A DNA stretch of 22,955 nucleotides from the NCBI GenBank assembly GCA_001399705.1, contig LJCR01000005.1, forward strand, positions 1 to 22,955, given 5' to 3'. The stretch's first letter is position 1. Each line of letters starts with the position of its first letter. The position numbers were made by a program, and so were the translations under genes. A model generated the notes under the pieces. It was given only the letters and a program-made list of their open reading frames with translations, made no database searches and had not been told where the DNA came from. Below, one piece after another: positions 1 to 7,640 of the stretch. The stretch is from Kouleothrix aurantiaca. GTDB lineage: Bacteria; Chloroflexota; Chloroflexia; Chloroflexales; Roseiflexaceae.

Positions 1-483
1 GCTGATACCCCGGGCGCCCAGTTCAAGGCCGTGGCTCCGGTAGTAGGCATAAAACTCCGGGGCGATCGCATGTCCGGTTTCCGGCCGATAATGCGGTCGA
101 CTGGCGTCAGCCTGCGGCAGCATATGCCAGTCACGGCCCGTGCGCCGCAGCTCATCATCGCCCAGTCGACCGAGGAGTACGTCATATGGCCGGGCGTTCT
201 CGGGATGCTGCTCAAAGCGCTGCCGCTCGAAATATTGAGTCAGATACGTTTGCCCGGTAGCCGAATTGATCTCCGGTTGAGCCGCAGAGATCGGGTAGCC
301 AAAGACGGCCAGGCCGCCGTTCTCGCGCCAAAACTCGGCAAAGCGTCCGTCGATGCAGTCTTGGATCGTGGGTGCCGCCTCTGGGAAACAGATCCGGTCA
401 TTTGCCGGCTGGGCAGCTGCTAGTCGTGGGATAGTGGCTAAAGCAAGGGTCGCGATGACGCCAAGAAAGATAGGTAAGCGCAT
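1..483 (-). CDS. Secreted repeat protein, 5' part only (Chloroflexota LGFP-like repeat)
   Basis: The reading frame opens at an ATG 7 nt after a strong AAGGAGG site and stays open for 161 codons to the window edge, so the 3' end is missing. The first ~24 residues (MRLPIFLGVIATLALATIPR...) form a signal peptide ending near 'LAAAQ', so the product is probably exported. Next comes a repeat module with the words CFPE, 'FAEFWRENGGLAVFGYPIS' and 'TYLTQYFERQRFEQHPENA'. This module is widespread in secreted Chloroflexota proteins and resembles LGFP-type repeats; its function is not established, but it is usually assumed to act at the cell wall or surface. The IS1182-type element lies immediately upstream, 20 bp from the start codon, and has probably cut the gene off from its native promoter. 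Exact role unknown. Confidence 0.8.
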   Translation of the reverse strand, partial: MRLPIFLGVIATLALATIPRLAAAQPANDRICFPEAAPTIQDCIDGRFAEFWRENGGLAVFGYPISAAQPEINSATGQTYLTQYFERQRFEQHPENARPYDVLLGRLGDDELRRTGRDWHMLPQADASRPHYRPETGHAIAPEFYAYYRSHGLELGARGIS

Positions 484-503
484 ACTAACCTCCTTACATA
501 TAC

Positions 504-536
504 GCCCAATCCCAACATTGACTCTGCTGGCGAACT
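504..536 (+). repeat. Left terminal inverted repeat of the IS1182-type element
   Basis: This 33-nt end is an inverted copy of 2268-2300 with two mismatches in the outer eight bases. The inner 25 bases (from CCCAACATTGAC onward) are identical. It ends directly at the transposase stop codon. Confidence 0.85.
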
Positions 537-2186
537 CTAAGCGAGAGTCGCCAAGCGAGCAAAGGCCGATATTCGTGGCGGTGTCTGACGTGCCTCACGC
601 CACCATGCCACCAGCCGTACGATGTTAATCGCCACCGCGATCAGGATGTGCTGGAGGTGCGTCTTGGCGCACCCGATATACCGCGATTTACGCAAATCAA
701 AGGCGCGCATACCTTGCGACATCAGGCTTTCTACACCTGCCCGCAGCGCATATTCTGTCTTGAACACGTCGGTCTGTTGATAGTCGCGGGCACTTTGCAG
801 CGCCTCATGCTCCTCTCGCGACTGTAAAAACAGGATACGCGGTTCGACCTTGGCTTTCGTACACTGGGCCCGCGTCGGACAGGCTGAACAATCCGCACGC
901 GAGAAGCGGACCTGAAAGCTTCCGACCTTCGTAGCGTCGATATTCGGCAGCCAGGAATAGCTCTGCTTGCCCATGGGGCAAATCGCGATCTGGCGTTCCC
1001 AGTCCAGCGTGAAGTTCGCCTTTGCAAACCCTTCCCCGGCTCGTGCTTGCCACGAGGGATCATCGGCGACTGGGCCGATGATTCGCACGCCATGTTTGGT
1101 CTGGCTCCTCAGCAGATTGTCAGCATTAGTATAACCACAGTCGACCAGGTGCTCGGCGGGCAGCAGCCCTTTGGCAGCGAGGGACGTGTGAATGGCTGGC
1201 AGCACCATATCATCAGGGATGGTGGCGGCGGTTGTCAGAACATTCGTTATCAAGTTGGGGCGCTCACACTCGCAAGTCTCGCTGTAATGCACTTTGTAGC
1301 CGACCCAGGGCACGCCGCGTTTGCTGCTGTAGCGCGCTTGCAGATCATAGGGCGAGTGGATCAGTTGACCAGGCGGCGGGACATCAGCATCATTGCGCCA
1401 GTGCGGCAGCTCGGCCAGCCCATAGTATTGCTGAATCCAGACCTGGCGGAGGATCTCCACAGCGCCTTCGTGTCGGACTTCGGTGGGCGTATCAGGCATG
1501 TACACGGCCGTGAGCAGGGCAAAGCCATCCGCACCGACCTGGGCCGCCAGCGCCTGGCGTTTGGTGTCCTCTTTGGGCAAGCGCGAGTTTTCCGCCCGCA
1601 GCTCATAGCGTTCCAGCCAGCCGTCTTGGATGCGTGGCCACAGCCAGTTCGGATCTACAACCGCCAATCGGTTGAGCGCGTGGCGCACAGTCTCGATGAC
1701 CAATTCGAGCCGATTGATCGTGCGGATGGCGGCAAGAATCTGTGTGGAGTCGGTGCGTTGTTTGCCGCGAGGGACGAGCAGACCGCGCTCCTGGAGGAGG
1801 GTCAAGAGCGTGTCGAGCAGCTGCATCTCCAACTCGCCAGTGATGAGGCGCCCTCGGAACTCGCTGAGCACAGAGGCATCGAAACCGGGGTCGGTCAGCT
1901 CGAGCGCCAAAGCAAATTTCCAGTCAATGCGGCTGCGCACCGCGTCGGCAGCCTGACGGTCGGATAGCCCTTCGAGTTCCTGCATCACCAGAATGAGCGC
2001 CAGCCGTGCGGGGTCTTGGGCTGGTTGACCAGTTGAGGAGAACAGCGATGCAAACTGAGCATTGGTGTAGATCATGCCGAGTTCGGCCTGCATCTGCATA
2101 TACAAGTTGCCTTTGGGAAAAGCGGCCTGTGCGACCCGCGCTGTCTCTTCTGGGATGCCGTAGCCGAGCGGTGATTGCATGGACAT
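537..2186 (-). CDS. IS1182-family DDE transposase
   Basis: This is the transposase of the enclosing element, about 549 residues and full length for IS1182. The N-terminal part (FPKGNLYMQMQAELGMIYTN..., 'PARLALILVMQELEGLSDRQAADAVRSRIDWKFAL') is the typical family helical domain. Acidic residues of a DDE catalytic core are visible in 'RTDSTQIL', 'LVDCGYTNADNLL' and 'YALRAGVESLMSQGMRAFDLRKSRYIG'. A cysteine cluster (CSACPTRAQC) lies before the last motif, as in many relatives. The chosen start follows GAGGTGG closely; the ATG two codons further in has better spacing to the same site and may be the true start. No frameshift is seen. Confidence 0.92.
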   Translation of the reverse strand: MSMQSPLGYGIPEETARVAQAAFPKGNLYMQMQAELGMIYTNAQFASLFSSTGQPAQDPARLALILVMQELEGLSDRQAADAVRSRIDWKFALALELTDPGFDASVLSEFRGRLITGELEMQLLDTLLTLLQERGLLVPRGKQRTDSTQILAAIRTINRLELVIETVRHALNRLAVVDPNWLWPRIQDGWLERYELRAENSRLPKEDTKRQALAAQVGADGFALLTAVYMPDTPTEVRHEGAVEILRQVWIQQYYGLAELPHWRNDADVPPPGQLIHSPYDLQARYSSKRGVPWVGYKVHYSETCECERPNLITNVLTTAATIPDDMVLPAIHTSLAAKGLLPAEHLVDCGYTNADNLLRSQTKHGVRIIGPVADDPSWQARAGEGFAKANFTLDWERQIAICPMGKQSYSWLPNIDATKVGSFQVRFSRADCSACPTRAQCTKAKVEPRILFLQSREEHEALQSARDYQQTDVFKTEYALRAGVESLMSQGMRAFDLRKSRYIGCAKTHLQHILIAVAINIVRLVAWWREARQTPPRISAFARLATLA

Positions 2187-2267
2187 GACCCACCTCACTT
2201 TACTGCACGCTGTAGCAAGAGGTGCCATTATCTCACAGGGGTTGGTTATTGGTGCTGGCTGGTGGCC

Positions 2268-2300
2268 AGTTCGCCAGCAGAGTCAATGTTGGGTTGGGGC
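2268..2300 (-). repeat. Right terminal inverted repeat of the IS1182-type element
   Basis: Inverted partner of 504-536. It lies about 80 bp upstream of the transposase start, leaving room for the transposase promoter. Confidence 0.85.
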
Positions 2301-2520
2301 CATATAAGGATCCCAAGACATCCTGGCGGTGCCGCCATGCGCTGGATGGGAAGCACAGCGACCCAAACGAGTCACGTAGCGAACCCGAACCCGTCACGCG
2401 CGGGCCACCGTTGGATTATGATATAGCGCAGGAGCAGCTTTGAAAGAAGAGAACCACAAACCCGGCGAGAAGGTATGTTCACGATTCGGATATCCCGCGC
2501 TTCGAGGCGAAGCAAGACGC
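2301..2520. other. Non-coding stretch right of the IS1182-type element
   Basis: About 220 bases with no convincing gene. Before the IS inserted, this segment would have joined the upstream side of the secreted-protein gene, so it may hold that gene's displaced promoter. Nothing specific is recognised. Confidence 0.4.
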
Positions 2521-2549
2521 TTGACAAAATCTTCAAATGCTCGTAATAT
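2521..2549 (+). promoter_or_regulatory. Sigma-70-type promoter of the metal sensor / ATPase operon
   Basis: A perfect -35 box TTGACA (2521-2526) is followed after 17 bp by TAATAT (2544-2549, four of six -10 matches). The operator dyad starts inside this -10, so repressor binding would block polymerase. The spacing and the overlap with the dyad support the call. Confidence 0.7.
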
Positions 2550-2565
2550 CAGCGCATGCTGATAT
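2546..2565 (+). promoter_or_regulatory. Operator dyad for the ArsR/CmtR-like repressor
   Basis: ATATCAGC and GCTGATAT form a perfect 8+8 inverted repeat around GCAT. The dyad overlaps the -10 box and lies just before the sensor gene. ArsR-family repressors typically bind AT-rich dyads of this kind at their own promoters, so autoregulation released by metal is the natural reading. Confidence 0.72.
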
Positions 2566-2583
2566 AATGATATGAGGCGTATG

Positions 2584-2910
2584 ATGCTGATCGCGAAGCA
2601 AGCCCAGGCAGTCGATCTGAAGGCCAAGCTCTTTCGTGGCTTTGCCGATCCCTCGCGGCTAATCATTCTGGAGACGCTGCGAGACGGGGTAAGAACGGTT
2701 ACTGAAATTATTGAAGCGACTGGTCTGACGCAATCCAATGTGTCGAATCACCTTGCGTGCCTATGGGATTGCGGTCTGGTTGCACGGGAGCAACAGGGCC
2801 GCTACGTCCGCTATCAGTTGAGCGATGAGCGAGTGGCGGCGCTGCTTGGCCTGGGCGACGAACTGCTGGCTGATGTCGCGAAGGGTGTCTATGAATGTAC
2901 GCGCTATTAG
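2584..2910 (+). CDS. CmtR-like ArsR-family metal-sensing repressor
   Basis: A small winged-helix repressor of 108 residues that should dissociate from DNA on binding soft metal ions. The ArsR core is plain: 'FRGFADPSRLIILETLRDG', the recognition helix 'TGLTQSNVSNHLACLWDCGLV' and the wing 'REQQGRYVRYQLSD'. Cysteines at about 59 and 63 in and after the recognition helix and at 105 in the C-terminal tail (YECTRY) match the Cys57/Cys61/Cys102 set of mycobacterial CmtR, a Cd(II)/Pb(II) sensor. This start is chosen because GAGG lies six bases upstream; ATGs at 2572 and 2581 are possible but have no site or one too close. The metal ATPase gene begins 21 bp after the stop, and a promoter with an overlapping dyad lies just upstream, so the two form one metal-induced operon. 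Confidence 0.9.
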   Translation: MLIAKQAQAVDLKAKLFRGFADPSRLIILETLRDGVRTVTEIIEATGLTQSNVSNHLACLWDCGLVAREQQGRYVRYQLSDERVAALLGLGDELLADVAKGVYECTRY

Positions 2911-2931
2911 TGTAATCGATCGAGGATACGT

Positions 2932-5022
2932 ATGGCTGACCTCCAAACCCTAGAAATTCCTGTCCGCGGCATGGATTGCACCGAATGCACACAGCATGTG
3001 CAGCAGGCCATCGCCGCGCTGCCCGGTGTCGATTCGGTGAGCGTCCTGCTCTCGGCCGAGAAGGCGGTGATTCAGCTCGACCCCGCGCAGGTCGATCTGC
3101 CGGCGATTCGTGCGGCTGTGGCGGGTGCCGGCTACATTGTCGACCAGCCGATGACGGAGCCTGCGGCCGCTCGGCCCACGCCGATCAATTTCACGCGCCA
3201 GATTCTGACAGTCTTTGGTATCGTGTTTGCCGTCGTATTGTTCGTTGTTGTCGTCGGCGAGGGCATGGGACTGTTCGAGACCGTCACCGGCCTGGTGCCG
3301 TGGCCGATCGGTGCGCTGATTGTGCTGGCGGCGGGCTTCCCGATCTTCCGCAATGTGGTGCGCGCTACGCTACGCGGCCAAGTCATTTCGCACACGCTTA
3401 TGAGTATTGGCGCACTGGCGGCGCTGGCCGTCGGCCAGTGGGCCACGGCCGTAGTCGTCGTATTTTTTATGCGCGTCGGCGAGTATGCCGAGCGCTTCAC
3501 CACGGAGAGCGCTCGCCGCGCCGTCAAGAACCTGACCGCGCTGGCACCCAAGACCGCGCGGCTCGCGCGCGGCGATGTTGAAGTTGAGGTGCCTGTGGCA
3601 GAGGTGCGCGTCGGCGATACCGTGATTGTGCGACCCGGCGAGCAAATTCCGGTGGATGGCGAGGTTATTGGTGGGCAGGCAACTGTGAACCAGGCAGCAA
3701 TCACTGGCGAGTCGATGCCGGTCGAGGTCAGTGTGGGAGGGCAGGTATTCGCCGCCACCCTGGCGGAGTTCGGCAGCCTGCGCGTGCGCGCCACGCATAT
3801 CGGGGCCGATACAACCTTCGGCAAGGTTATCCGCATGGTCGAAGAGGCCGAAGCACATCGCGCGGATGTGCAGCGCATTGCCGACAAATTCTCGGCCTAC
3901 TACCTTCCCGTCGTAGCAACGATCGCTGCGCTCACATTCCTGTTTCGCCGCGACCCGCTTGCGACGGCAGCCGTGCTTGTAGTGGCCTGCTCCTGCTCGT
4001 TCGCACTCGCAACGCCGATCGCCATGCTGGCCTCAGTTGGTGCGGCGGCGCGGCGCGGCCTATTGATCAAGGGCGGCAAATACCTGGAGATTCTGGCCAA
4101 GGCCGACGTGCTGCTCGTCGACAAGACCGGCACGCTGACCTTGGGTCGTCCGCAGATCACTGATGTAGTTGCGCTAAATGGCCTTGGCGAGGATGGATTG
4201 CTGGCGCTCGCGGCTTCGGCTGAGCGCTACTCCGAGCACCCGCTTGCCGAAGCAGTACGCCGCGCCGCCGACACGCGGGCGCTGCAGCTCACCGCGCCGG
4301 AGCAGTTCGCGGCAGTGCCCGGCCAGGGCATCCATGCGCAGGTCGATGGAAGCGCCGTCAGAATCGGCAACGTCCGGCTCATTCCAGCGGCAGCGGGACT
4401 ATTCGAGGCCGCCGCACTAGAGGAGCAGGGCAAGACGATCCTCTTCGTTGAGCGTGACGGCGCACTGGCCGGCATCCTGGCCGCGTCCGACACTCCACGG
4501 CCGGAGTTGGCCAAGGCGCTGGCGGCGGTACGGCGGCAGGGCGTGCGACAGATCATCATGCTCACCGGCGACAATGAGCGTACAGCGGCGGCATTGGCAG
4601 CGCATATCGGCATCGAATACCGCGCGAATCTGCTCCCCGAAGACAAGATTGCAATCGTGAAAGAGTATCAGGCCATGGGTCACATCGTGGTCATGGTTGG
4701 CGACGGCGTCAATGACGCGCCGGCCCTGGCGCAGGCCGATGTCGGCATCGCGATGGGCGCGGCCGGAACCGACATTGCGATCGAAGCGGCGCATGTAGCA
4801 CTCATGCGCGATGATTGGATGCTGGTTCCAGAGGTCTTCCAGATCGCGCGACGGACGATGCGGGTGGTCAAGACCAACATTGGTTTTACGGCGGTGTACA
4901 ATCTGCTTGGACTCTCATTGGCGGCATTTGGCATTCTGCCGCCGATCTTTGCCGCCGCCGCCCAGTCGCTCCCCGATCTGGGCATCCTGGCGAACTCATC
5001 GCGCCTGCTGCGACAGAAATAA
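2932..5022 (+). CDS. P1B-type heavy-metal translocating ATPase (Cd/Zn/Pb efflux type)
   Basis: An inner-membrane pump of 696 residues, a normal length, that uses ATP to expel metal ions. In order it has: an N-terminal HMA domain with GMDCTEC (metal-binding Cys16 and Cys19); four transmembrane helices (~85-185); an actuator domain with TGES (~260); two more helices; the phosphorylation site DKTGTLT (Asp397); the nucleotide-binding EHP motif; TGDN; GDGVNDAP; and two last helices ending in 'AAAAQSLPDLGILANSSRLL'. The aspartate in this last helix resembles the metal-ligand Asp of ZntA-type pumps. The intramembrane metal site reads CSCS (353-356) where CPC is usual, so the conserved proline is Ser. 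GAGGAT precedes the start at good spacing. It is paired with the CmtR-like sensor, which supports cadmium/lead or zinc as substrate. The exact ion is inferred. Confidence 0.93.
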   Translation: MADLQTLEIPVRGMDCTECTQHVQQAIAALPGVDSVSVLLSAEKAVIQLDPAQVDLPAIRAAVAGAGYIVDQPMTEPAAARPTPINFTRQILTVFGIVFAVVLFVVVVGEGMGLFETVTGLVPWPIGALIVLAAGFPIFRNVVRATLRGQVISHTLMSIGALAALAVGQWATAVVVVFFMRVGEYAERFTTESARRAVKNLTALAPKTARLARGDVEVEVPVAEVRVGDTVIVRPGEQIPVDGEVIGGQATVNQAAITGESMPVEVSVGGQVFAATLAEFGSLRVRATHIGADTTFGKVIRMVEEAEAHRADVQRIADKFSAYYLPVVATIAALTFLFRRDPLATAAVLVVACSCSFALATPIAMLASVGAAARRGLLIKGGKYLEILAKADVLLVDKTGTLTLGRPQITDVVALNGLGEDGLLALAASAERYSEHPLAEAVRRAADTRALQLTAPEQFAAVPGQGIHAQVDGSAVRIGNVRLIPAAAGLFEAAALEEQGKTILFVERDGALAGILAASDTPRPELAKALAAVRRQGVRQIIMLTGDNERTAAALAAHIGIEYRANLLPEDKIAIVKEYQAMGHIVVMVGDGVNDAPALAQADVGIAMGAAGTDIAIEAAHVALMRDDWMLVPEVFQIARRTMRVVKTNIGFTAVYNLLGLSLAAFGILPPIFAAAAQSLPDLGILANSSRLLRQK

Positions 5023-5031
5023 GCGCTGAGA

Positions 5032-5053
5032 ACCGCGTGGAGTATATCGCGGT
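5032..5053. terminator. Weak hairpin between convergent genes
   Basis: ACCGCG and CGCGGT form a 6-bp stem with a 10-nt loop, in the 63-bp gap between the ATPase and dsbA-like stop codons. There is no clear T-tract on either strand, so a termination role is only suggested by position. Confidence 0.3.
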
Positions 5054-5085
5054 GCTGATCTATCTTGGCAGAGATACCATCGCTC

Positions 5086-5808
5086 CTATTTGCCCGATGC
5101 CTGCAAGGCTGCCGCGATAGCTGCTTCGAGCTGGGACGCATCGACGAGCCTGCCATTGACTTCGAACGTCGGCGTCGCCTGAACGCCGCGTTGTTCAGAC
5201 TGCTGTCGAGCAGCTTCTAGCGCAGGGACGAATGTTTCGGATGTGAGCGCCTGCTCGAATGCCTGCCGATCAAGACCGATCGCTTCCGCGTAGCTGACCA
5301 ATAGCGACTGGATAGCGCTGCTGCTTGACCATTCCCGCTGTCGGGCAAACAGTAGATCGTGCATTGGCCAGAACTTCCCTTGTTCCCCGGCCGCCCGCGC
5401 CGCTGCGGCTGCGATCACCGCATTGTTGTGCTGCGGTAGGGGGAAATCGTGGTAGATGAACCGAACCTTGCCAGTCTCGACATAGCGCTGATCAAGCGCT
5501 GCTTCTTGCTCGGTGGCAAATGCGGCGCATGACGGGCATTGGAAATCGCCATACTCGATCACCGTCACTGGGGCATCCGGGCTGCCTTTATAGGCATACC
5601 CTTCGGATGTCACGCCGGTCGGCGCGTTGATGCTGCGAGCGGTGAAGTGAGTTACGGTGACTGCGGGCGGCGCGGCTTTGCTCACGATGATCGCGCCGGC
5701 GACCAGGATGCCGATCGCCAGCACGAGCAGCAGCAAGGGCAGGCGCGAGTGTTTCTTGGGCAGCGTGCGCCCACGCGGGCGGTGGGCTAACTTTTGTGAC
5801 TGAACCAT
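5086..5808 (-). CDS. Membrane-anchored DsbA/BdbD-like thiol oxidoreductase
   Basis: A 240-residue thioredoxin-fold protein that should introduce or shuffle disulfides in exported proteins. A basic N-terminus is followed by one transmembrane anchor (~24-43), so the catalytic domain faces outward. The active site CPSC is at 91-94 in 'IEYGDFQCPSCAAFATEQE'. 'VRFIYHDFPLPQHNNAVIAAAAARAAGEQGKFWPMHDLLF' is the standard helical insertion of the DsbA / thioredoxin_4 family, and 'GVQATPTFEVNG' carries the cis-proline loop. GGAG lies about ten bases before the start. It is the second gene of a pair with the BdbC-like protein (25-bp gap), which would re-oxidise it. Membrane-bound cytochrome c and cupredoxin-type proteins nearby are possible clients, but that is inference. 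Confidence 0.92.
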   Translation of the reverse strand: MVQSQKLAHRPRGRTLPKKHSRLPLLLLVLAIGILVAGAIIVSKAAPPAVTVTHFTARSINAPTGVTSEGYAYKGSPDAPVTVIEYGDFQCPSCAAFATEQEAALDQRYVETGKVRFIYHDFPLPQHNNAVIAAAAARAAGEQGKFWPMHDLLFARQREWSSSSAIQSLLVSYAEAIGLDRQAFEQALTSETFVPALEAARQQSEQRGVQATPTFEVNGRLVDASQLEAAIAAALQASGK

Positions 5809-5833
5809 TGTTCTTAAAACTCCTATAAGTAGC

Positions 5834-6475
5834 TCAAATGAAGGTACTGCCGACCATAAACGCGAGGATCACGCCCACAATGATCATCACCACCGCGAGA
5901 TTGGCCGTATCGAGGCGAACAGGCAGCCGCGTGTTCGCTCCATCTTCGGTCACGTTCTCGCCATCAACAGCGCTGGCGGTCAACGGCTGGAGCCACGCAA
6001 AGGTGAGCATCATGCAGGTAATGATCAGAAATGCAGTTAATGCGAGGAATGGGATGTTGATAAACCCGAACCAGTTCAAGTAATCGACGGTACATGGCAC
6101 GCCGACGGTGCAGGCTGGCGGTGGGAGCCAATCGGTTTTGATCAACAGATAGTGGTATAGCGATACACCAATACCCGCAATCGAAAACGGCAACACATAC
6201 ACATGTAGCCCCCGATCACGGCGCACGATCCCGATCGCAAGCAGGATGGCGAGCGGGTACATCAAGATCCGCTGGTACCAGCAGAGCACACAGGGCTGCC
6301 ATCTCAGCACTTCACTGAAAAATAAGCTACCGCAGGTGGCGATCCACGCCGCAAGGAGCGCAATGTGACGTGACGTTGCGCCGAGCCAATCGATAAGATC
6401 GTCGATCCAACTCGTGGCGCCATACGCTTCACGTTCGTCGATGGCCTGATCGGCCTGAAGCATTGATGAATCCAT
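5834..6475 (-). CDS. Disulfide bond formation protein, DsbB/BdbC family
   Basis: An integral membrane protein of 213 residues that passes electrons from the DsbA-like partner to quinones. The hallmark motif 'LRWQPCVLCWYQRILMYPLAI' holds the first cysteine pair (Cys62, Cys65). The second pair is in 'PPACTVGVPCTVDYLNWFGFINIPFLAL' (Cys122, Cys128). The usual four helices are present, plus an extra C-terminal helix (LAVVMIIVGVILAFMVGS) after a polar linker and a soluble N-terminal extension of ~35 residues. The start is chosen because GGAGA precedes it closely; a GTG at 6517 would add 14 residues but lacks a ribosome site. It lies directly upstream of the dsbA-like gene, forming a bdbC-bdbD operon that converges on the metal ATPase. 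Confidence 0.92.
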   Translation of the reverse strand: MDSSMLQADQAIDEREAYGATSWIDDLIDWLGATSRHIALLAAWIATCGSLFFSEVLRWQPCVLCWYQRILMYPLAILLAIGIVRRDRGLHVYVLPFSIAGIGVSLYHYLLIKTDWLPPPACTVGVPCTVDYLNWFGFINIPFLALTAFLIITCMMLTFAWLQPLTASAVDGENVTEDGANTRLPVRLDTANLAVVMIIVGVILAFMVGSTFI

Positions 6476-6530
6476 GATTCTCCGCAATGTACTTAGGTAT
6501 GATGGCAGCATCACCACAGCATCGCCTTAA

Positions 6531-6545
6531 ATGCTTACCAAGCAT
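6531..6545. promoter_or_regulatory. Possible operator dyad upstream of bdbC-like gene
   Basis: ATGCTT and AAGCAT form a perfect 6+6 inverted repeat around ACC, about 56 bp upstream of the bdbC-like start codon. Such dyads often bind dimeric repressors; the binding protein is not known. Confidence 0.3.
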
Positions 6546-6648
6546 ACCAACACAGCCGCCTACGATTGGTGAAATCTCTTAACCTGGGGGGGATTTTTCG
6601 CCACGAACATCAGCGACGCATGCTGCTCAATCTGGAGTATAGTAGAGT

Positions 6649-7380
6649 CTATGCACAATTAGCCTTTGCGGCCTGCCAGCGCTGGGTTTGTACGTTCACA
6701 AAGCCACCGATCGTGCGAACGATCGAGGTGTAGATCGCGTGGTCACACCGAAACCGTGTGGCCAGGATGGCCCAATTCTTGAGCCAGCCGATGCAGTGTT
6801 CGACGCGTACTCGGATCGTCCCTAACGCCCGATTGAACGCTTTTTGCTCGTCGGTCAGCTCGTGACCCTTGGGTTTCTTGAACGGCGTCTGGACACGCAG
6901 CCGTGGGAGAACCTGTACCTCGCCTATCAGAGGGTTACAAACTGTGACGGTCGGGACTTGGGCAGCCAGCCCTTGATAGCCCTTATCTGCATCGGCTTCG
7001 CAGCCATCGGGCAGCCGCGCTAGTGTCTGAACTCGATCGCTGAGTGATTTATCGTGGCCAGCTCCGGGACTAGCCACACTGATCGCTTTGAGGTGATGCT
7101 CACCATCGGTCACCACCTGAGTTTTGAGTGTATGGCCATGCTTTTTCCCGGAATAGTAGGCTTTCTGGGTCTGATAGTCCTTCGGGCGCGACACGCGTTG
7201 TTCAGTCGCGTCGACCAGCACGCGCCCATCGGCCAGATCCGCCAGTGTAAGCTGGGTCGTTTCGGGAATCGTTTGCTCAGCGGCGACTTCCTCCCAGACT
7301 ACGGGACACGGCAGTTGCTGCTGAATGAGCGGCAGCAAGCGGCGTAGATCGCGCGAGAGATCGCTCTGGGTCGTACCCAC
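6649..7380 (-). CDS. IS5-type transposase, downstream frame (DDE catalytic domain)
   Basis: This frame encodes the RNase H-like catalytic part. The DDE residues are visible in 'VLVDATEQRVSRP', 'CEADADKGYQG' and 'RVRVEHCIGWLKNW'. The text 'YYSGKKHGHTLKTQVVTD' is typical of DDE_Tnp_4 transposases. The first residues, 'GTTQSDLSRDLRRLLPLIQ', continue the helix-turn-helix begun in the upstream frame, and the stop codon lies inside the left terminal repeat. It is read in the -1 frame relative to the upstream gene. It is either joined to that gene by ribosomal frameshifting or broken by an indel near 7375. No classic A6G slippery heptamer is visible, so a simple mutation is also possible. Confidence 0.82.
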   Translation of the reverse strand: MGTTQSDLSRDLRRLLPLIQQQLPCPVVWEEVAAEQTIPETTQLTLADLADGRVLVDATEQRVSRPKDYQTQKAYYSGKKHGHTLKTQVVTDGEHHLKAISVASPGAGHDKSLSDRVQTLARLPDGCEADADKGYQGLAAQVPTVTVCNPLIGEVQVLPRLRVQTPFKKPKGHELTDEQKAFNRALGTIRVRVEHCIGWLKNWAILATRFRCDHAIYTSIVRTIGGFVNVQTQRWQAAKANCA

Positions 7381-7640
7381 AACAGCGCGGCCACGGTTGC
7401 TTGGGGGATATGCAAGCGCAGGTAGGTCAACACCAGAGCGGTGCGGATGCTGAGCGGCAGATCATGGGATCGACCAGCACCGACGGCACGTTGGCGCTCA
7501 GCACGTTGGTGGCGCTGGTGGGTGTAGGTGGCGAACTGCTCGGTCATGTGCTCTATCAACTCCCAAACCTGGTCAGGCTCAATGCCCAGGAACGCCTTGA
7601 CGAGGGACGGATGATCGCGCAAACTCTGCTGGGTGAACAT
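7299..7640 (-). CDS. IS5-type transposase, upstream frame (N-terminal domain)
   Basis: This frame gives the N-terminal helical domain and the start of the helix-turn-helix: 'FTQQSLRDHPSLVKAFLGIEPDQVWELIEHM', then 'LPLSIRTALVLTYLRLHIPQATVAALL'. After about codon 88 the translation (WVRPRAISRAIYAACC...) no longer looks like a transposase, while the -1 frame picks up the expected sequence. Meaningful coding therefore ends near 7375. It starts 6 nt after a GAGG site. On its own it would not be a functional transposase. Confidence 0.75.
   Translation of the reverse strand: MFTQQSLRDHPSLVKAFLGIEPDQVWELIEHMTEQFATYTHQRHQRAERQRAVGAGRSHDLPLSIRTALVLTYLRLHIPQATVAALLWVRPRAISRAIYAACCRSFSSNCRVP

Larger units (their letters stand above)
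504..2300 (-). mobile_element. Complete IS1182-family insertion sequence
   Basis: The element is bounded by 33-nt terminal inverted repeats at 504-536 and 2268-2300, which differ at only two positions, and it encloses one transposase gene. The stop codon of the transposase touches the inner edge of the left repeat. The flanks both show CATATA (497-502 and 2301-2306), offset by one base relative to the repeat ends, so a short AT-rich target duplication is likely but its exact limits are uncertain. Full ends and an open transposase suggest a recently active copy. Confidence 0.85.

Noticed and set aside
1047..1967. Long open frame on the plus strand within the IS1182-type element
   Set aside because: It is antisense to a full transposase with DDE motifs and shows no domain or ribosome site.
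3132..3887. Ser/Thr-rich open frame opposite the metal ATPase
   Set aside because: Antisense to the TM and actuator part of the ATPase; composition is typical of a reverse-frame shadow.
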